This document shows positions 26,307-34,308 of a stretch of DNA of 64,000 nucleotides, piece after piece. Both the position numbers and the translations under genes were made by a program. Each line of letters opens with the position of its first letter. The stretch's first letter is position 1. The DNA lies in assembly GCF_000299415.1 (NCBI RefSeq), contig NZ_AMPG01000001.1:1636237-1700236 (forward strand), given 5' to 3'. This DNA comes from Candidatus Microthrix parvicella Bio17-1 (lineage in GTDB: Bacteria; Actinomycetota; Acidimicrobiia; Acidimicrobiales; Microtrichaceae). The notes beneath the pieces are model-generated. The model was not told the origin of the DNA and ran no database searches. It saw nothing but the letters and a program-made list of their open reading frames with translations.

Positions 26307-27637
26307 GCAACCTGGACGCGTCGGCCGATGAGCCGGTCGAGCCAGAGGCAGGAGCGACGACCCTGACGTCGCTCACCACCCGCGGGGGGCGGCCGAAGCG
26401 GCCGAAGCGTTCGAGCATCGCCGCCATCGACCTGATCGACGAGGCGCTCAGCTCGGCCTTTGCCCGCCCCGGGAGGGCTGTGCTGACAGCGCTCGGCACG
26501 GTACTGGGCATCGTCACGCTGGTGGCCACCGCCGGGCTGAGCCGCACGGCGGGGCAACAGATCGTCGACCGCTTCGACGAGCTCGCCGCCTCTACCGTGG
26601 ACGTGCAGCCCGCCACCGTGCCCGGGGGCATGGACGGCACCAAAACGGTGGTGGTGGGCAACCCGATGGGGTGGGATGCCGCTCAGCGGGTGAACCGACT
26701 CGCCGGGGTCGACGGGGCCGCAACGCTGAGCGACCTGGAACTGCCCGAGGGGGAGACCATCTCGGCGGTACCGGTGATCGACCCATCGGCAGCACCGAGC
26801 GTGGCCCCGCCGCTGATGGCGGCATCGCCCGACCTGCTCGCTGCAGTTCGGGGCCGTCTCAGCACCGGCAGATTCTTCGACTCCGGTCATGACCGGCGGG
26901 CCGACCAGGTGGCGGTGCTGGGCGCCGACGCCGCCACCAAGCTTGGCATCACCCGGCTGGAGGCCTCCCCGGCAATCCTGATCGGCGACGACCCCTATTC
27001 GGTGATTGGAATCATTTCGGGCGCTCAACGACGCCGCGAACTGCTGGATGCCATCGTGGTGCCCGAGGGTACCGCCAAGGCGCGCCTCGGCCTGGAGGCG
27101 CCATCCTCGCTCATCGCCGAGACCGACGTTGGAGCTGCCGGGCAAGTGGCCAACCAAATCCCGCTTGCGCTCTCGCCCAACGATCCCGACCTCGTCACCG
27201 CCACGGCGGGGTGGGAGCCCTCCGACGTGCGACGCGGCGTGAGCGAAGACGTGTCGGCCCTGTTCCTGGTGCTGGGCGGAGTGGCACTGCTGGTGGGCAT
27301 GCTGGGCATCGCCAACGTCACCCTGGTGTCGGTGCTGGAACGGACCGGCGAGATCGGACTTCGACGAGCGCTGGGTGCCGGGCGCCGTCACATCGCCGCA
27401 CAGTTCCTCACCGAAAGTGCGTTGCTGGGCACCCTGGCGGGCATGGTCGGCTCGGCCACCGGTGTCGTGCTGACCGTGGTGGTGGCTGCCAACCGAGGTT
27501 GGACACCGGTCCTCGATCCGTGGCTTCCCCTGGTGGCCGTGCTGCTCGGTGCGGCAGCGGGTCTCCTCGCCGGTGCCTACCCGGCCTGGCGGGCAGCCCG
27601 CCTCGAGCCGGTTGACGCCTTGCGCTCAGCCACCTGA
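26303..27637 (+). CDS. MacB/FtsX-type ABC permease
   Basis: 444 residues, GTG start. One N-terminal membrane helix (VLTALGTVLGIVTLVATAG) is followed by a large extracytoplasmic MacB_PCD domain (about residues 80-300) and three C-terminal helices, with typical 'LLVGMLGIANVTLVSVLERT' and 'EIGLRRALGAGRRHIAAQFL'. Together with the ATPase and adaptor it makes a tripartite exporter for peptides, lipids or toxic compounds; substrate unknown. A small hairpin terminator follows. Confidence 0.92.
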   Translation: MSNLDASADEPVEPEAGATTLTSLTTRGGRPKRPKRSSIAAIDLIDEALSSAFARPGRAVLTALGTVLGIVTLVATAGLSRTAGQQIVDRFDELAASTVDVQPATVPGGMDGTKTVVVGNPMGWDAAQRVNRLAGVDGAATLSDLELPEGETISAVPVIDPSAAPSVAPPLMAASPDLLAAVRGRLSTGRFFDSGHDRRADQVAVLGADAATKLGITRLEASPAILIGDDPYSVIGIISGAQRRRELLDAIVVPEGTAKARLGLEAPSSLIAETDVGAAGQVANQIPLALSPNDPDLVTATAGWEPSDVRRGVSEDVSALFLVLGGVALLVGMLGIANVTLVSVLERTGEIGLRRALGAGRRHIAAQFLTESALLGTLAGMVGSATGVVLTVVVAANRGWTPVLDPWLPLVAVLLGAAAGLLAGAYPAWRAARLEPVDALRSAT

Positions 27638-27683
27638 TCTGCCCTTGGCTCCCGCCGCCCATGATTCAGCCCCTCGCCCAAGC

Positions 27684-27699
27684 AACCCGAGCGGGTTTT
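27684..27699 (+). terminator. Short hairpin terminator after the export operon
   Basis: AACCC-GAGC-GGGTT stem-loop followed by TT, between the convergent permease and DtxR-family genes. The stem is short, so efficiency is uncertain. Confidence 0.5.
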
Positions 27700-27739
27700 G
27701 ATCATGACAGCAGCTCAGCCAACCAACACCCACCGATGA

Positions 27740-28426
27740 TCAGGCGGCCTTCACCAAGATCCGCTCGGAGGCAAACGAGCCGATGCCCACCGTGTCGTCA
27801 TCGATCGACACCGTGGCCGACCCGTCAGGCGACAGTGCCACCAAGGTGCCGATTGCGCCGGGCTGCAACTTGTGGCTCTCGAGGAACTCCAACATGCCCT
27901 TGGCAAACTCCAGTTCCTCGGGGATACGCGTGATCACGAATCCGGCACCGGCCTTCAGGTCCGACAGCGGCACCAGGTCGGGGGTTCGATAATCGCTGCC
28001 GGGGATCGGGTTGCCGTGGGGACACGTCGTCGGGTCGCCGAGGAGTTCAGCCAGCGCCTCCTCGACCGGAGTTGAGATCACGTGCTCCCATTTGCCCGCC
28101 TCCTGATGCGCCAGCGCCCAGGACAGCCCGAGGATATCGGTGAGAAACCGCTCTGCCAGGCGATGACGGCGAACCACCTGCTCGGCCAGCTTGGTGCCCT
28201 CTTCGGTCAGCGAGATCTTGGCCCGAGCCACCGTCAGAAGCCCTTCGTCGGCCATTTTGTGCACCATTTCCGACACTGCCGGCCGAGAGACGTCGAGGCG
28301 TTCGGCGATGCGTGCCTGAATGACCGCCACGTCGTCCTCGCGAAGCTCGAAGATGGTCTCGCAATACTCCTCGAACGCCGGGTGATACTCGTTGAGTCTG
28401 GCGTTGCCTCGGCTCGACGTCTGCAT
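27740..28426 (-). CDS. DtxR/MntR-family metal-dependent regulator
   Basis: 228 residues from the ATG at 28426. N-terminal winged helix 'VIQARIAERLDVSRPAVSEM', dimer/metal domain 'RHRLAERFLTDILGLSWALA', 'HQEAGKWEHVISTPVEE', 'CPHGNPIPG', and a C-terminal SH3-like (FeoA) domain (GFVITRIPEELEFAKGMLEF). In DtxR the residue three before the Glu-His pair is a Cys and in MntR a Glu; both set metal choice. Here it is Gly111, so the metal specificity cannot be read from the usual rule. Probably represses metal uptake or storage genes elsewhere. Divergent from the methyltransferase gene. Confidence 0.9.
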   Translation of the reverse strand: MQTSSRGNARLNEYHPAFEEYCETIFELREDDVAVIQARIAERLDVSRPAVSEMVHKMADEGLLTVARAKISLTEEGTKLAEQVVRRHRLAERFLTDILGLSWALAHQEAGKWEHVISTPVEEALAELLGDPTTCPHGNPIPGSDYRTPDLVPLSDLKAGAGFVITRIPEELEFAKGMLEFLESHKLQPGAIGTLVALSPDGSATVSIDDDTVGIGSFASERILVKAA

Positions 28427-28432
28427 ATCACC

Positions 28433-28438
28433 ACCATA
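28433..28438 (-). promoter_or_regulatory. Candidate -10 box for the DtxR-family gene
   Basis: TATGGT on the minus strand ends 6 nt before the ATG at 28426; leaderless spacing, no ribosome site. Confidence 0.4.
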
Positions 28439-28490
28439 GGTCGCCCCGGACCCGTCGGGTCGCCGCTGCGCCGGCGTTACTGTGGAGCGA

Positions 28491-29270
28491 ATGGCGGCCA
28501 ACCAACATGCCACTCCTCCCCCGGTTGTCCCGGGCGACGGGCACTGGTTCGAGGGGCTGGCCGATCACCTCGGTTCGGCCTATCTCCGCTATTCCTTCAC
28601 CAAGGGAACCGTGCGCGAGGTCGACTCGCTCTTCGACCTCCTCCAACTCAAACCTGGCATGGCACTACTGGATGTCGGCTGCGGACCCGGGCGCCACAGC
28701 CACGAGTTTGCCAGGCGTGGCATCGAGGCCACCGGGGTGGACATCTCGGAGCGCTTCGTGCAGTTGGCCAACTCCGAAGCGCCTGATGGTGCGACCTTTC
28801 AACGGGTCGATGCCCGACGCCTCAACTTTGACCAGTCCTTCGACGCCGCCATCTCGCTGTGTCAAGGGGCGTTCGGGTTGGGTGGACCCGCCGATGACGC
28901 CGACGACCCCCAACTGCTGCAACCGGATCTTGCCGTCTTGGGGGGCATTGCCCGGGCACTCCGTCCTGGAGGGCGCTTCGCCGTCTCGGCCTTCTCCGCC
29001 TACTTCCAAGTGGCCAACCTGGAACAGAGCGATACGTTCGACGCCGCATCCGGGGTCAACCACGAACGCACCGAGATCCGGTCGGAGTTCGACGAATCGA
29101 ACGAGGTCGACCTGTGGACCACCTGCTACACCCCACGCGAGTTGCGGCTGCTCTTCGAGCGAGCCGAACTGGTGGTAGACGCTGTTCATTCTGCCGAAAC
29201 CGGCACCTACCGGCCACTTGACCCGGCCACCACCACTCCGGAGTTTCTCGTGCTAGGACACCGACCATGA
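28491..29270 (+). CDS. SAM-dependent class I methyltransferase
   Basis: 259 residues from the ATG at 28491; a GTG at 28482 is in frame. Motif I 'LLDVGCGPGRHSHEFARRG', then 'ATGVDISERFVQLAN' (acidic ribose-binding residue), 'AAISLCQGAFGLGG' and 'LRPGGRFAVSAFSAYF' define a Rossmann-type SAM methyltransferase of the Methyltransf_11/25 group. Substrate unknown. Its stop overlaps the DUF3152 gene by 4 bp, and the GH3 lipoprotein follows, so the three form one unit. Confidence 0.87.
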   Translation: MAANQHATPPPVVPGDGHWFEGLADHLGSAYLRYSFTKGTVREVDSLFDLLQLKPGMALLDVGCGPGRHSHEFARRGIEATGVDISERFVQLANSEAPDGATFQRVDARRLNFDQSFDAAISLCQGAFGLGGPADDADDPQLLQPDLAVLGGIARALRPGGRFAVSAFSAYFQVANLEQSDTFDAASGVNHERTEIRSEFDESNEVDLWTTCYTPRELRLLFERAELVVDAVHSAETGTYRPLDPATTTPEFLVLGHRP

Positions 29271-30811
29271 ACTATCTACCACACACCTTCGAGCAGGTGA
29301 CTCGTCGCGGTGCTCTCAGCCGAGCGGCCAGGCGAACTTCAGCAATGCTTGCGGTGGGTCTCGCCACCGCCGCGACCATCACGCTTGCACCCACCTTCGG
29401 TGTCAACGCAGGTGCCCAGGACGGGCCCGCACAGGAGCACGTGGCGTTGGCGTTCGAATCCCCCTTGGAGGACGTGAGCCCCGACGTCCTGAAGGTGACA
29501 GCGTTGGCCACCCTGGGCGACGAACGCGGCTGGGTCCGGGCGGGTTTCACCTTCACCGAGGACGAGAGCAGCCCAAACAGGATCCTGCTCGCGGAGCCCG
29601 ATGCAACGGCTGCGTTGTGCGCCGGGGCCGACGCGGACGGCACGATCGGTTGTCAGCGCGAAACCATCGTGGTGATCAACGCAGCCGCGTGGCGGCAACC
29701 CCCCGATGGCTGGGCCGAACCAGAGACCTACCGCCAGTATCTGATCAACCACCTCGTCGGCCACCTGCTTGGCCAGGCACAGCAGGTGGACCGGTGCCCA
29801 AACCCCGGCGAGCCTGCGGCGGTGATGGCCCCCCAGTTTGAAGGGTTGGAGGGCTGTCAGCCCAACGCCTGGCCCTTGGATCCAGAGGTGCTGACCGCGT
29901 CGAAACGACCGGTCGAGATCGCCCAGGCGCCGGGAACCGACGACAGCCCGACTGCGACGACCTCCCAGGACGGCACAGCGGTCACGTTGGGCACCGATGT
30001 ACCGAAAGCAACCGGCGAACCCGCCAACACTGGAACAACCAAGTCGTCGTCGCCGGCGGCGCTCGTAGCGCTGGGGGTCATTGCCCTGATCCTTCTGGCC
30101 GGCCTGGCGTGGATCGCGCTTCGTCGACGTCGACCCGGAGCTTCACCGGACAGCCTCGACGGTGGAACCAATCCCGACGGTTTCAGCACGGCCACCGACC
30201 TCACCGAGACTGACCCTCCGGATGTGATTGATGAGTCGGGAACCACTCCCATCAACGTTCCAGCGACGGTCGAGATGGCCACCGGCGACACTGGCGATGA
30301 CCACTTCGTCCCGTTCGGCTTGGGCGCAAACGGCTCCGATGACGATCTCGCCGGCGATCAGCCGTGGACCCTGAGTCTGAGCGGGGCGGCGCAACAGGAG
30401 GGCCGGTTGGCCTGGCTGGTCCCCAACCGATGGGAGGAGCGTGACATCACCGCCCTGACCGATGCACTCTCCGACACGACCGACGCGTCCTCTGAAACGA
30501 CCGGCGACCCGACCGCGCCCGAACAGGTGGGCGACCTGTTGACAAGCTTCTTCCAAGCCCGTCCATACCTGGCGCCGGACGATCATGAGGCGGTTGGTCT
30601 CACCATCCTCGGAACTGATGAGGTGGTGGCGGTCGCACTGGGGGCCGCCGAGGTCATCGAACTCCGCAACGGCCTGGCGAAGCCCGCTCGTCGCCAGGGA
30701 GTCGTGCGGCTACATCACTCGAACACTGCACTCCTTGAAGTGGAGGTCTCGGTCATCGCCCCCGCTCGACCTCGTGCTCGAATCATGATCAAGCAGACCG
30801 GCTCCGAATAG
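29267..30811 (+). CDS. DUF3152 protein with degenerate metallopeptidase motif and C-terminal cytosolic domain
   Basis: 514 residues. A signal-like segment (ASAMLAVGLATAATITLAP-like, residues 25-45) precedes a DUF3152 domain (about 55-205): 'LGDERGWVRAGFTF', 'ETIVVINAAAWRQPPDGW', 'GEPAAVMAPQFEGLEGCQPN'. DUF3152 domains normally carry 'INHEVGHxLG...H', a zinc HExxH motif; here it reads INHLVGHLLGQAQ, so the catalytic Glu is Leu163 and the third His is Gln172. A Pro/Thr linker, a membrane helix (264-286, ALVALGVIALILLAGLAWI) and a cytosolic domain of about 220 residues follow. It may be a binding rather than cleaving protein. Cotranscribed with the methyltransferase. Confidence 0.8.
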   Translation: MNYLPHTFEQVTRRGALSRAARRTSAMLAVGLATAATITLAPTFGVNAGAQDGPAQEHVALAFESPLEDVSPDVLKVTALATLGDERGWVRAGFTFTEDESSPNRILLAEPDATAALCAGADADGTIGCQRETIVVINAAAWRQPPDGWAEPETYRQYLINHLVGHLLGQAQQVDRCPNPGEPAAVMAPQFEGLEGCQPNAWPLDPEVLTASKRPVEIAQAPGTDDSPTATTSQDGTAVTLGTDVPKATGEPANTGTTKSSSPAALVALGVIALILLAGLAWIALRRRRPGASPDSLDGGTNPDGFSTATDLTETDPPDVIDESGTTPINVPATVEMATGDTGDDHFVPFGLGANGSDDDLAGDQPWTLSLSGAAQQEGRLAWLVPNRWEERDITALTDALSDTTDASSETTGDPTAPEQVGDLLTSFFQARPYLAPDDHEAVGLTILGTDEVVAVALGAAEVIELRNGLAKPARRQGVVRLHHSNTALLEVEVSVIAPARPRARIMIKQTGSE

Positions 30812-30829
30812 TTGAGTCGGACTGAAACA

Positions 30830-32065
30830 ATGGGGACCATGCTCAGCTCAAGGGTCTGGCCACTCCTCGTCCTCGCCCTGATGATGGCGGGCTGTGCAGG
30901 GTCGGAAGCTGCACAGGACGAACCGTCAACCTCCCAGTCGACGGTCGTGACACCCGGAACCACAGCAGTCGTTGCCGTCCCGACGACCGGCGGTTCACCC
31001 GTGGCCGCCCCGACGTCGGAGACCACGCAGGTTGAACCCGATCCGGTCTCGTGGCCGCTTCGACAGAAGTTGGCCCAGATGTTGATGCCCGGGTTCAACG
31101 CTGGACCGGGCGGCACCTCCACCAGCCCGAGCGAGGTACAGGCTCTGATCGACGCCGGCGCCGGTGGGGTTTTCGTCGGGCGCAAGGAAGAGACACTCTT
31201 CGCTTCTTCTGTCATGACCAACGCCCGGGCCAACACGCTGCCGCCCTTCGTTGCCACCGACGGTGAGGGGGGCCAGGTCGATCTGTTGCCGTCGATCATG
31301 GAGCCGCTCCCTCCAGCAGGGGAGATGGCCGCCTGGGATACCGACCGCATACGCGCCGCCGGGGCGTCCCGTGGGACCAATCTGGCCCAGCGGGGGGTCA
31401 CCGTCGACTTCGCGCCGGTGCTCGACGTGGCCGGAGGAACCAACCCGCTGGGCGACCGCACCTGGTCGGCCGAGCCCGACGAGGTGGTGCGCACCGCCGG
31501 TGCCTTCGCCGAGGGCCTCTGCTCGGCGGGGGTGCTCCCCACGTTCAAGCACTTCCCCGGCCACGGCCGCGCCGACGCTCACGGCGACGATGCACCGGCC
31601 CGCACCCCCGACCTGGCGGCGATGGAACAGTCGGATCTCCTGCCGTTCAAGGAAATGATCGCTTCGATGGGCGACCGGTCACTGCTGATGACCGGCCACC
31701 TCGACGTACCGGGGCTGACCGATGGCGGTGAACCCTTCTCGCTGAACCCCGAAGCGATGAAGTACCTGCGTGACACCATGGGGTACGACGGCGTCACCGT
31801 CACCGACGAGCTGGCCGAGATGGGCGCCATCACCAAGCGCGGCATCTCGGTGCCGGATGCCGTTGAGATGGCCCTGGTCGCCGGCAACGACATGGCGCTC
31901 TACTTCGGTGATGTCGACCAGATGAACGAGGTGCTCGACCACCTCGAGACGGTGGTGGCCGAGGGGCGCCTCAGCGAGGCCCGGGTCGATCGCTCGCTCG
32001 CCAGGATCTTGGCCCTGAAGTCCTCTGGTGCCTGCGCGAGCCCGATCGCGCCTCAAGGCGGGTAG
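30830..32065 (+). CDS. GH3-family beta-N-acetylhexosaminidase-like lipoprotein
   Basis: 411 residues from the ATG at 30830; the ATG at 30839 and a TTG at 30812 are also possible. A signal peptide ends at MAGC (Cys22), followed by a Ser/Thr-rich tether of ~50 residues. The catalytic barrel has 'LMPGFNAGPGG', 'VTVDFAPVLDVAGG', 'TFKHFPGHGRADAHGDDAP' (the NagZ-type loop with His/Asp acid-base) and 'VTVTDELAEMGAI' with the nucleophile Asp. NagZ-like enzymes remove GlcNAc from peptidoglycan or other glycans; as a lipoprotein it works outside the membrane. Starts right after the DUF3152 gene. Confidence 0.88.
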   Translation: MGTMLSSRVWPLLVLALMMAGCAGSEAAQDEPSTSQSTVVTPGTTAVVAVPTTGGSPVAAPTSETTQVEPDPVSWPLRQKLAQMLMPGFNAGPGGTSTSPSEVQALIDAGAGGVFVGRKEETLFASSVMTNARANTLPPFVATDGEGGQVDLLPSIMEPLPPAGEMAAWDTDRIRAAGASRGTNLAQRGVTVDFAPVLDVAGGTNPLGDRTWSAEPDEVVRTAGAFAEGLCSAGVLPTFKHFPGHGRADAHGDDAPARTPDLAAMEQSDLLPFKEMIASMGDRSLLMTGHLDVPGLTDGGEPFSLNPEAMKYLRDTMGYDGVTVTDELAEMGAITKRGISVPDAVEMALVAGNDMALYFGDVDQMNEVLDHLETVVAEGRLSEARVDRSLARILALKSSGACASPIAPQGG

Positions 32066-32106
32066 ATCGAACGACGTCAGGTTGCCGATTCCAAGCTGCC
32101 AGGTGG

Positions 32107-33138
32107 TCAGGCCTCGCTGAGCCCGGCCCGCAGACCCAGACGGTCGAGTAGGTCTCGATCGCTGTTGCCCTCCGGGTTCTCGGTGGTCAACAGCCTTTCG
32201 CCGTAGAAGATGCTGTCGGCACCGGCGCTGAAGCACAAGGCCTGCAGCTCGTCGGACATCTCGGTGCGGCCGGCGCTGAGGCGCACCGCCGAGTTGGGCA
32301 TCAGCAACCGGGCGACGGCGACGGTGCGCACGAACTCGAAGGGATCGAGGGTCTCGCCGGTGGCCAGCGGAGTGCCCGGCACCTGCACCAGCTCGTTGAT
32401 CGGCACCGACTCGGGGTGATGGGGCAGGTTTGCCAGGGTCACCAGCAAGCCCACGCGGTCGGCCCGGGTCTCACCCATGCCCACGATGCCGCCGCAGCAC
32501 ACCTTCATGCCCGCCGCACGCACGGCCTCGAGGGTCGCCAGACGATCGCCGTAGGTGCGGGTGGTGATGATCTCCTCGTAGTACTCGGGCGAGGTGTCCA
32601 GGTTGTGGTTGTAGTAGTCCAGGCCGGCCTCGGCCAGCGCCTCAGCGTGGTCGTCGGTGAGCATGCCCAGGGTCATACACGTCTCCAGCCCCAGGGCCTT
32701 GACACCCTCGATCATCGCGCCGACCCGCGCGATGTCGCGGTCCTTGGGCGAGCGCCACGCGGCCCCCATGCAGAACCGTTGGGCCCCTGCCTCCTTGGCA
32801 GTTCGGGCCGCAGCCACCACCCGCTCGACGTCCATCAGCGGCTCTGGGGTGAGGCCGGTGTTGTACTGGGCGGCCTGGGGGCAATAGGCGCAGTCCTCCG
32901 GGCAGGCGCCGGTTTTGATCGACAGCAAGGTGCTGAGTTGCACCGCATCGGGCTCACGATGGCGTCGGTGGGTGCTCTGGGCCCGCCACAGCAGTTCGGT
33001 CAGCGGCAGTTCGAACAGCGCGGTGACCTCGTCGAGAGTCCAGTCGTGGCATTCCTCGTCGAGCGCCTCAGCGGATCGAAGTGCTGGTTGAGCGGCGGTG
33101 CGTGGGGTCACGTCTGCGGGCGTCAGGGTGTCGGTCAC
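32107..33138 (-). CDS. bioB: Biotin synthase
   Basis: 343 residues from the GTG at 33138. A radical SAM enzyme that inserts sulfur into dethiobiotin. The CxxxCxxC motif is C79-PED-C83-AY-C86 ('[16 protein letters not shown]'); other family stretches are '[15 protein letters not shown]', '[13 protein letters not shown]' and '[18 protein letters not shown]', the last with the auxiliary cluster Cys residues, and '[10 protein letters not shown]' with the Arg ligand. It stands alone, without bioA, bioD or bioF nearby. Divergent from a DUF952 gene across 93 bp. Confidence 0.96.
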   Translation of the reverse strand: MTDTLTPADVTPRTAAQPALRSAEALDEECHDWTLDEVTALFELPLTELLWRAQSTHRRHREPDAVQLSTLLSIKTGACPEDCAYCPQAAQYNTGLTPEPLMDVERVVAAARTAKEAGAQRFCMGAAWRSPKDRDIARVGAMIEGVKALGLETCMTLGMLTDDHAEALAEAGLDYYNHNLDTSPEYYEEIITTRTYGDRLATLEAVRAAGMKVCCGGIVGMGETRADRVGLLVTLANLPHHPESVPINELVQVPGTPLATGETLDPFEFVRTVAVARLLMPNSAVRLSAGRTEMSDELQALCFSAGADSIFYGERLLTTENPEGNSDRDLLDRLGLRAGLSEA

Positions 33139-33231
33139 TCTCAAAGTGTCGCGGGATTCTGGTGTGGCATCCAAAGGCTGCCGCCCGCTCGATCCGGAGA
33201 AGTGGCCCCGGGCTGTGGTTGCATGAGGCTC

Positions 33232-33630
33232 ATGAGTGACGCACCCGATCAGTGGCCGACCCCAACCGGACTCACCTATCACCTCAGCCCGGTGCCGGTC
33301 TGGGAGGCACAGCGGGTCGGTGAGCTGTACGCACCCGAGGCGTTCACCGACGAAGGATTCGTGCACACCACCATCGACCTGGAAACGCTGCTGATCCCGG
33401 CAAACCGCTACTACACCGACGACACTCGGCCCTACGTGTGCCTCACGATCGACCTGGCACGGGTATCCGGCGAGGTGCGCTTCGACGCCGACCCGTTGAT
33501 CTACCCCCACATCTACGGTCCCGTCCCAACCGGAGCGGTCACTGAGGTTCGGGCCGCTCAGCGGTCTTCCACCGGCGTCTTCATCGGCTTCGGCGATCCT
33601 GAGAGGCCGGACCAACCACCGGCGCAATGA
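33232..33630 (+). CDS. DUF952 protein
   Basis: 132 residues from the ATG at 33232; an ATG at 33223 is also in frame. Typical DUF952 pattern: '[16 protein letters not shown]', '[12 protein letters not shown]', '[12 protein letters not shown]', then '[16 protein letters not shown]'. The family has an ADP-ribosyltransferase-like fold and no defined role; the conserved His, Tyr and Glu hint at NAD-related chemistry, which is inference. It lies just before tRNA-Arg and is otherwise isolated. Confidence 0.85.
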   Translation: MSDAPDQWPTPTGLTYHLSPVPVWEAQRVGELYAPEAFTDEGFVHTTIDLETLLIPANRYYTDDTRPYVCLTIDLARVSGEVRFDADPLIYPHIYGPVPTGAVTEVRAAQRSSTGVFIGFGDPERPDQPPAQ

Positions 33631-33672
33631 GGCGGTCGCTGAATGAGGCGGTCACGAAATGCCAGTGTTGAG

Positions 33673-33746
33673 TGCCCCGGACAGGAATCGAACCTGTGGC
33701 CTACCGCTTAGGAGGCGGTCGCTCTATCCAACTGAGCTACCGAGGC
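33673..33746 (-). tRNA. tRNA-Arg (anticodon CCT)
   Basis: 74 nt, minus strand. Acceptor GCCTCGG pairs with CCGGGGC (one G-U), anticodon stem ACCGC/GCGGT with loop CTCCTAA gives anticodon CCT; T arm contains GGTTCGATTCC. Discriminator A; CCA not encoded. Confidence 0.95.
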
Positions 33747-33795
33747 GAGGTCGACCATTGTCGCAGCATGCAGCGCCGGCCGACAGCCGGAGGCG

Positions 33796-34218
33796 CTACT
33801 TCCGGGGGTCGGTGTGGAAGCGGCGTCCGGTGACCTCGTCGGCGGTGATGGCCACGTAATGGTGCTTATCGCCACGGTCCCATGGGTACAGCGCCAGATC
33901 TTCGGCGTGAGCCATCTCCTCCACCGTGTGCAGTTCTCTTGCCCTGCCCTTCAGCACCACACTCCACGCGACACCGTTGGAGTCGTCGATGTGATCCACC
34001 TCGTAGGCCACGCCGGATCCCAAAACGGCCGCCGCCAGCTTGGTACCGGGGTCGGTGCGAAACACGATGGTGCGGCCGTCCACCACGTGGTTGATCGGGA
34101 AGATGTCGGGCTGGTCGCCGATCGCAACCGCCAGACGGCCGGTACGCGCCTTGGTCAGCAGATCCCAACACGCATCCACGCTCAGTTCCTCGGTCAGCTT
34201 CGCTTCGTCGGCGGTCAT
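33796..34218 (-). CDS. Pyridoxamine 5'-phosphate oxidase-like flavin-binding protein
   Basis: 140 residues from the ATG at 34218, preceded by GGGGGAGG. Split-barrel fold of the PNPOx-like group: 'ELSVDACWDLLTKARTGRLA' then 'DIFPINHVVDGRTIVFRTDPG', 'VAYEVDHIDDSNGVAWSVVL' and 'GRARELHTVEEMAHAEDLAL'. Such small actinobacterial proteins bind FMN or F420 and act on varied substrates; true PNP oxidase activity is unlikely at this length. Divergent from the alpha-mannosidase gene. Confidence 0.85.
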   Translation of the reverse strand: MTADEAKLTEELSVDACWDLLTKARTGRLAVAIGDQPDIFPINHVVDGRTIVFRTDPGTKLAAAVLGSGVAYEVDHIDDSNGVAWSVVLKGRARELHTVEEMAHAEDLALYPWDRGDKHHYVAITADEVTGRRFHTDPRK

Positions 34219-34308
34219 GGCCCTCCCCCAGGTATGTCGGTCGGCTCTCGGTCTACCAGCTTCCCGGTCTCGCCTGCACCGTAGGGGGCTCTCCGCAATG
34301 ATGGGTCG

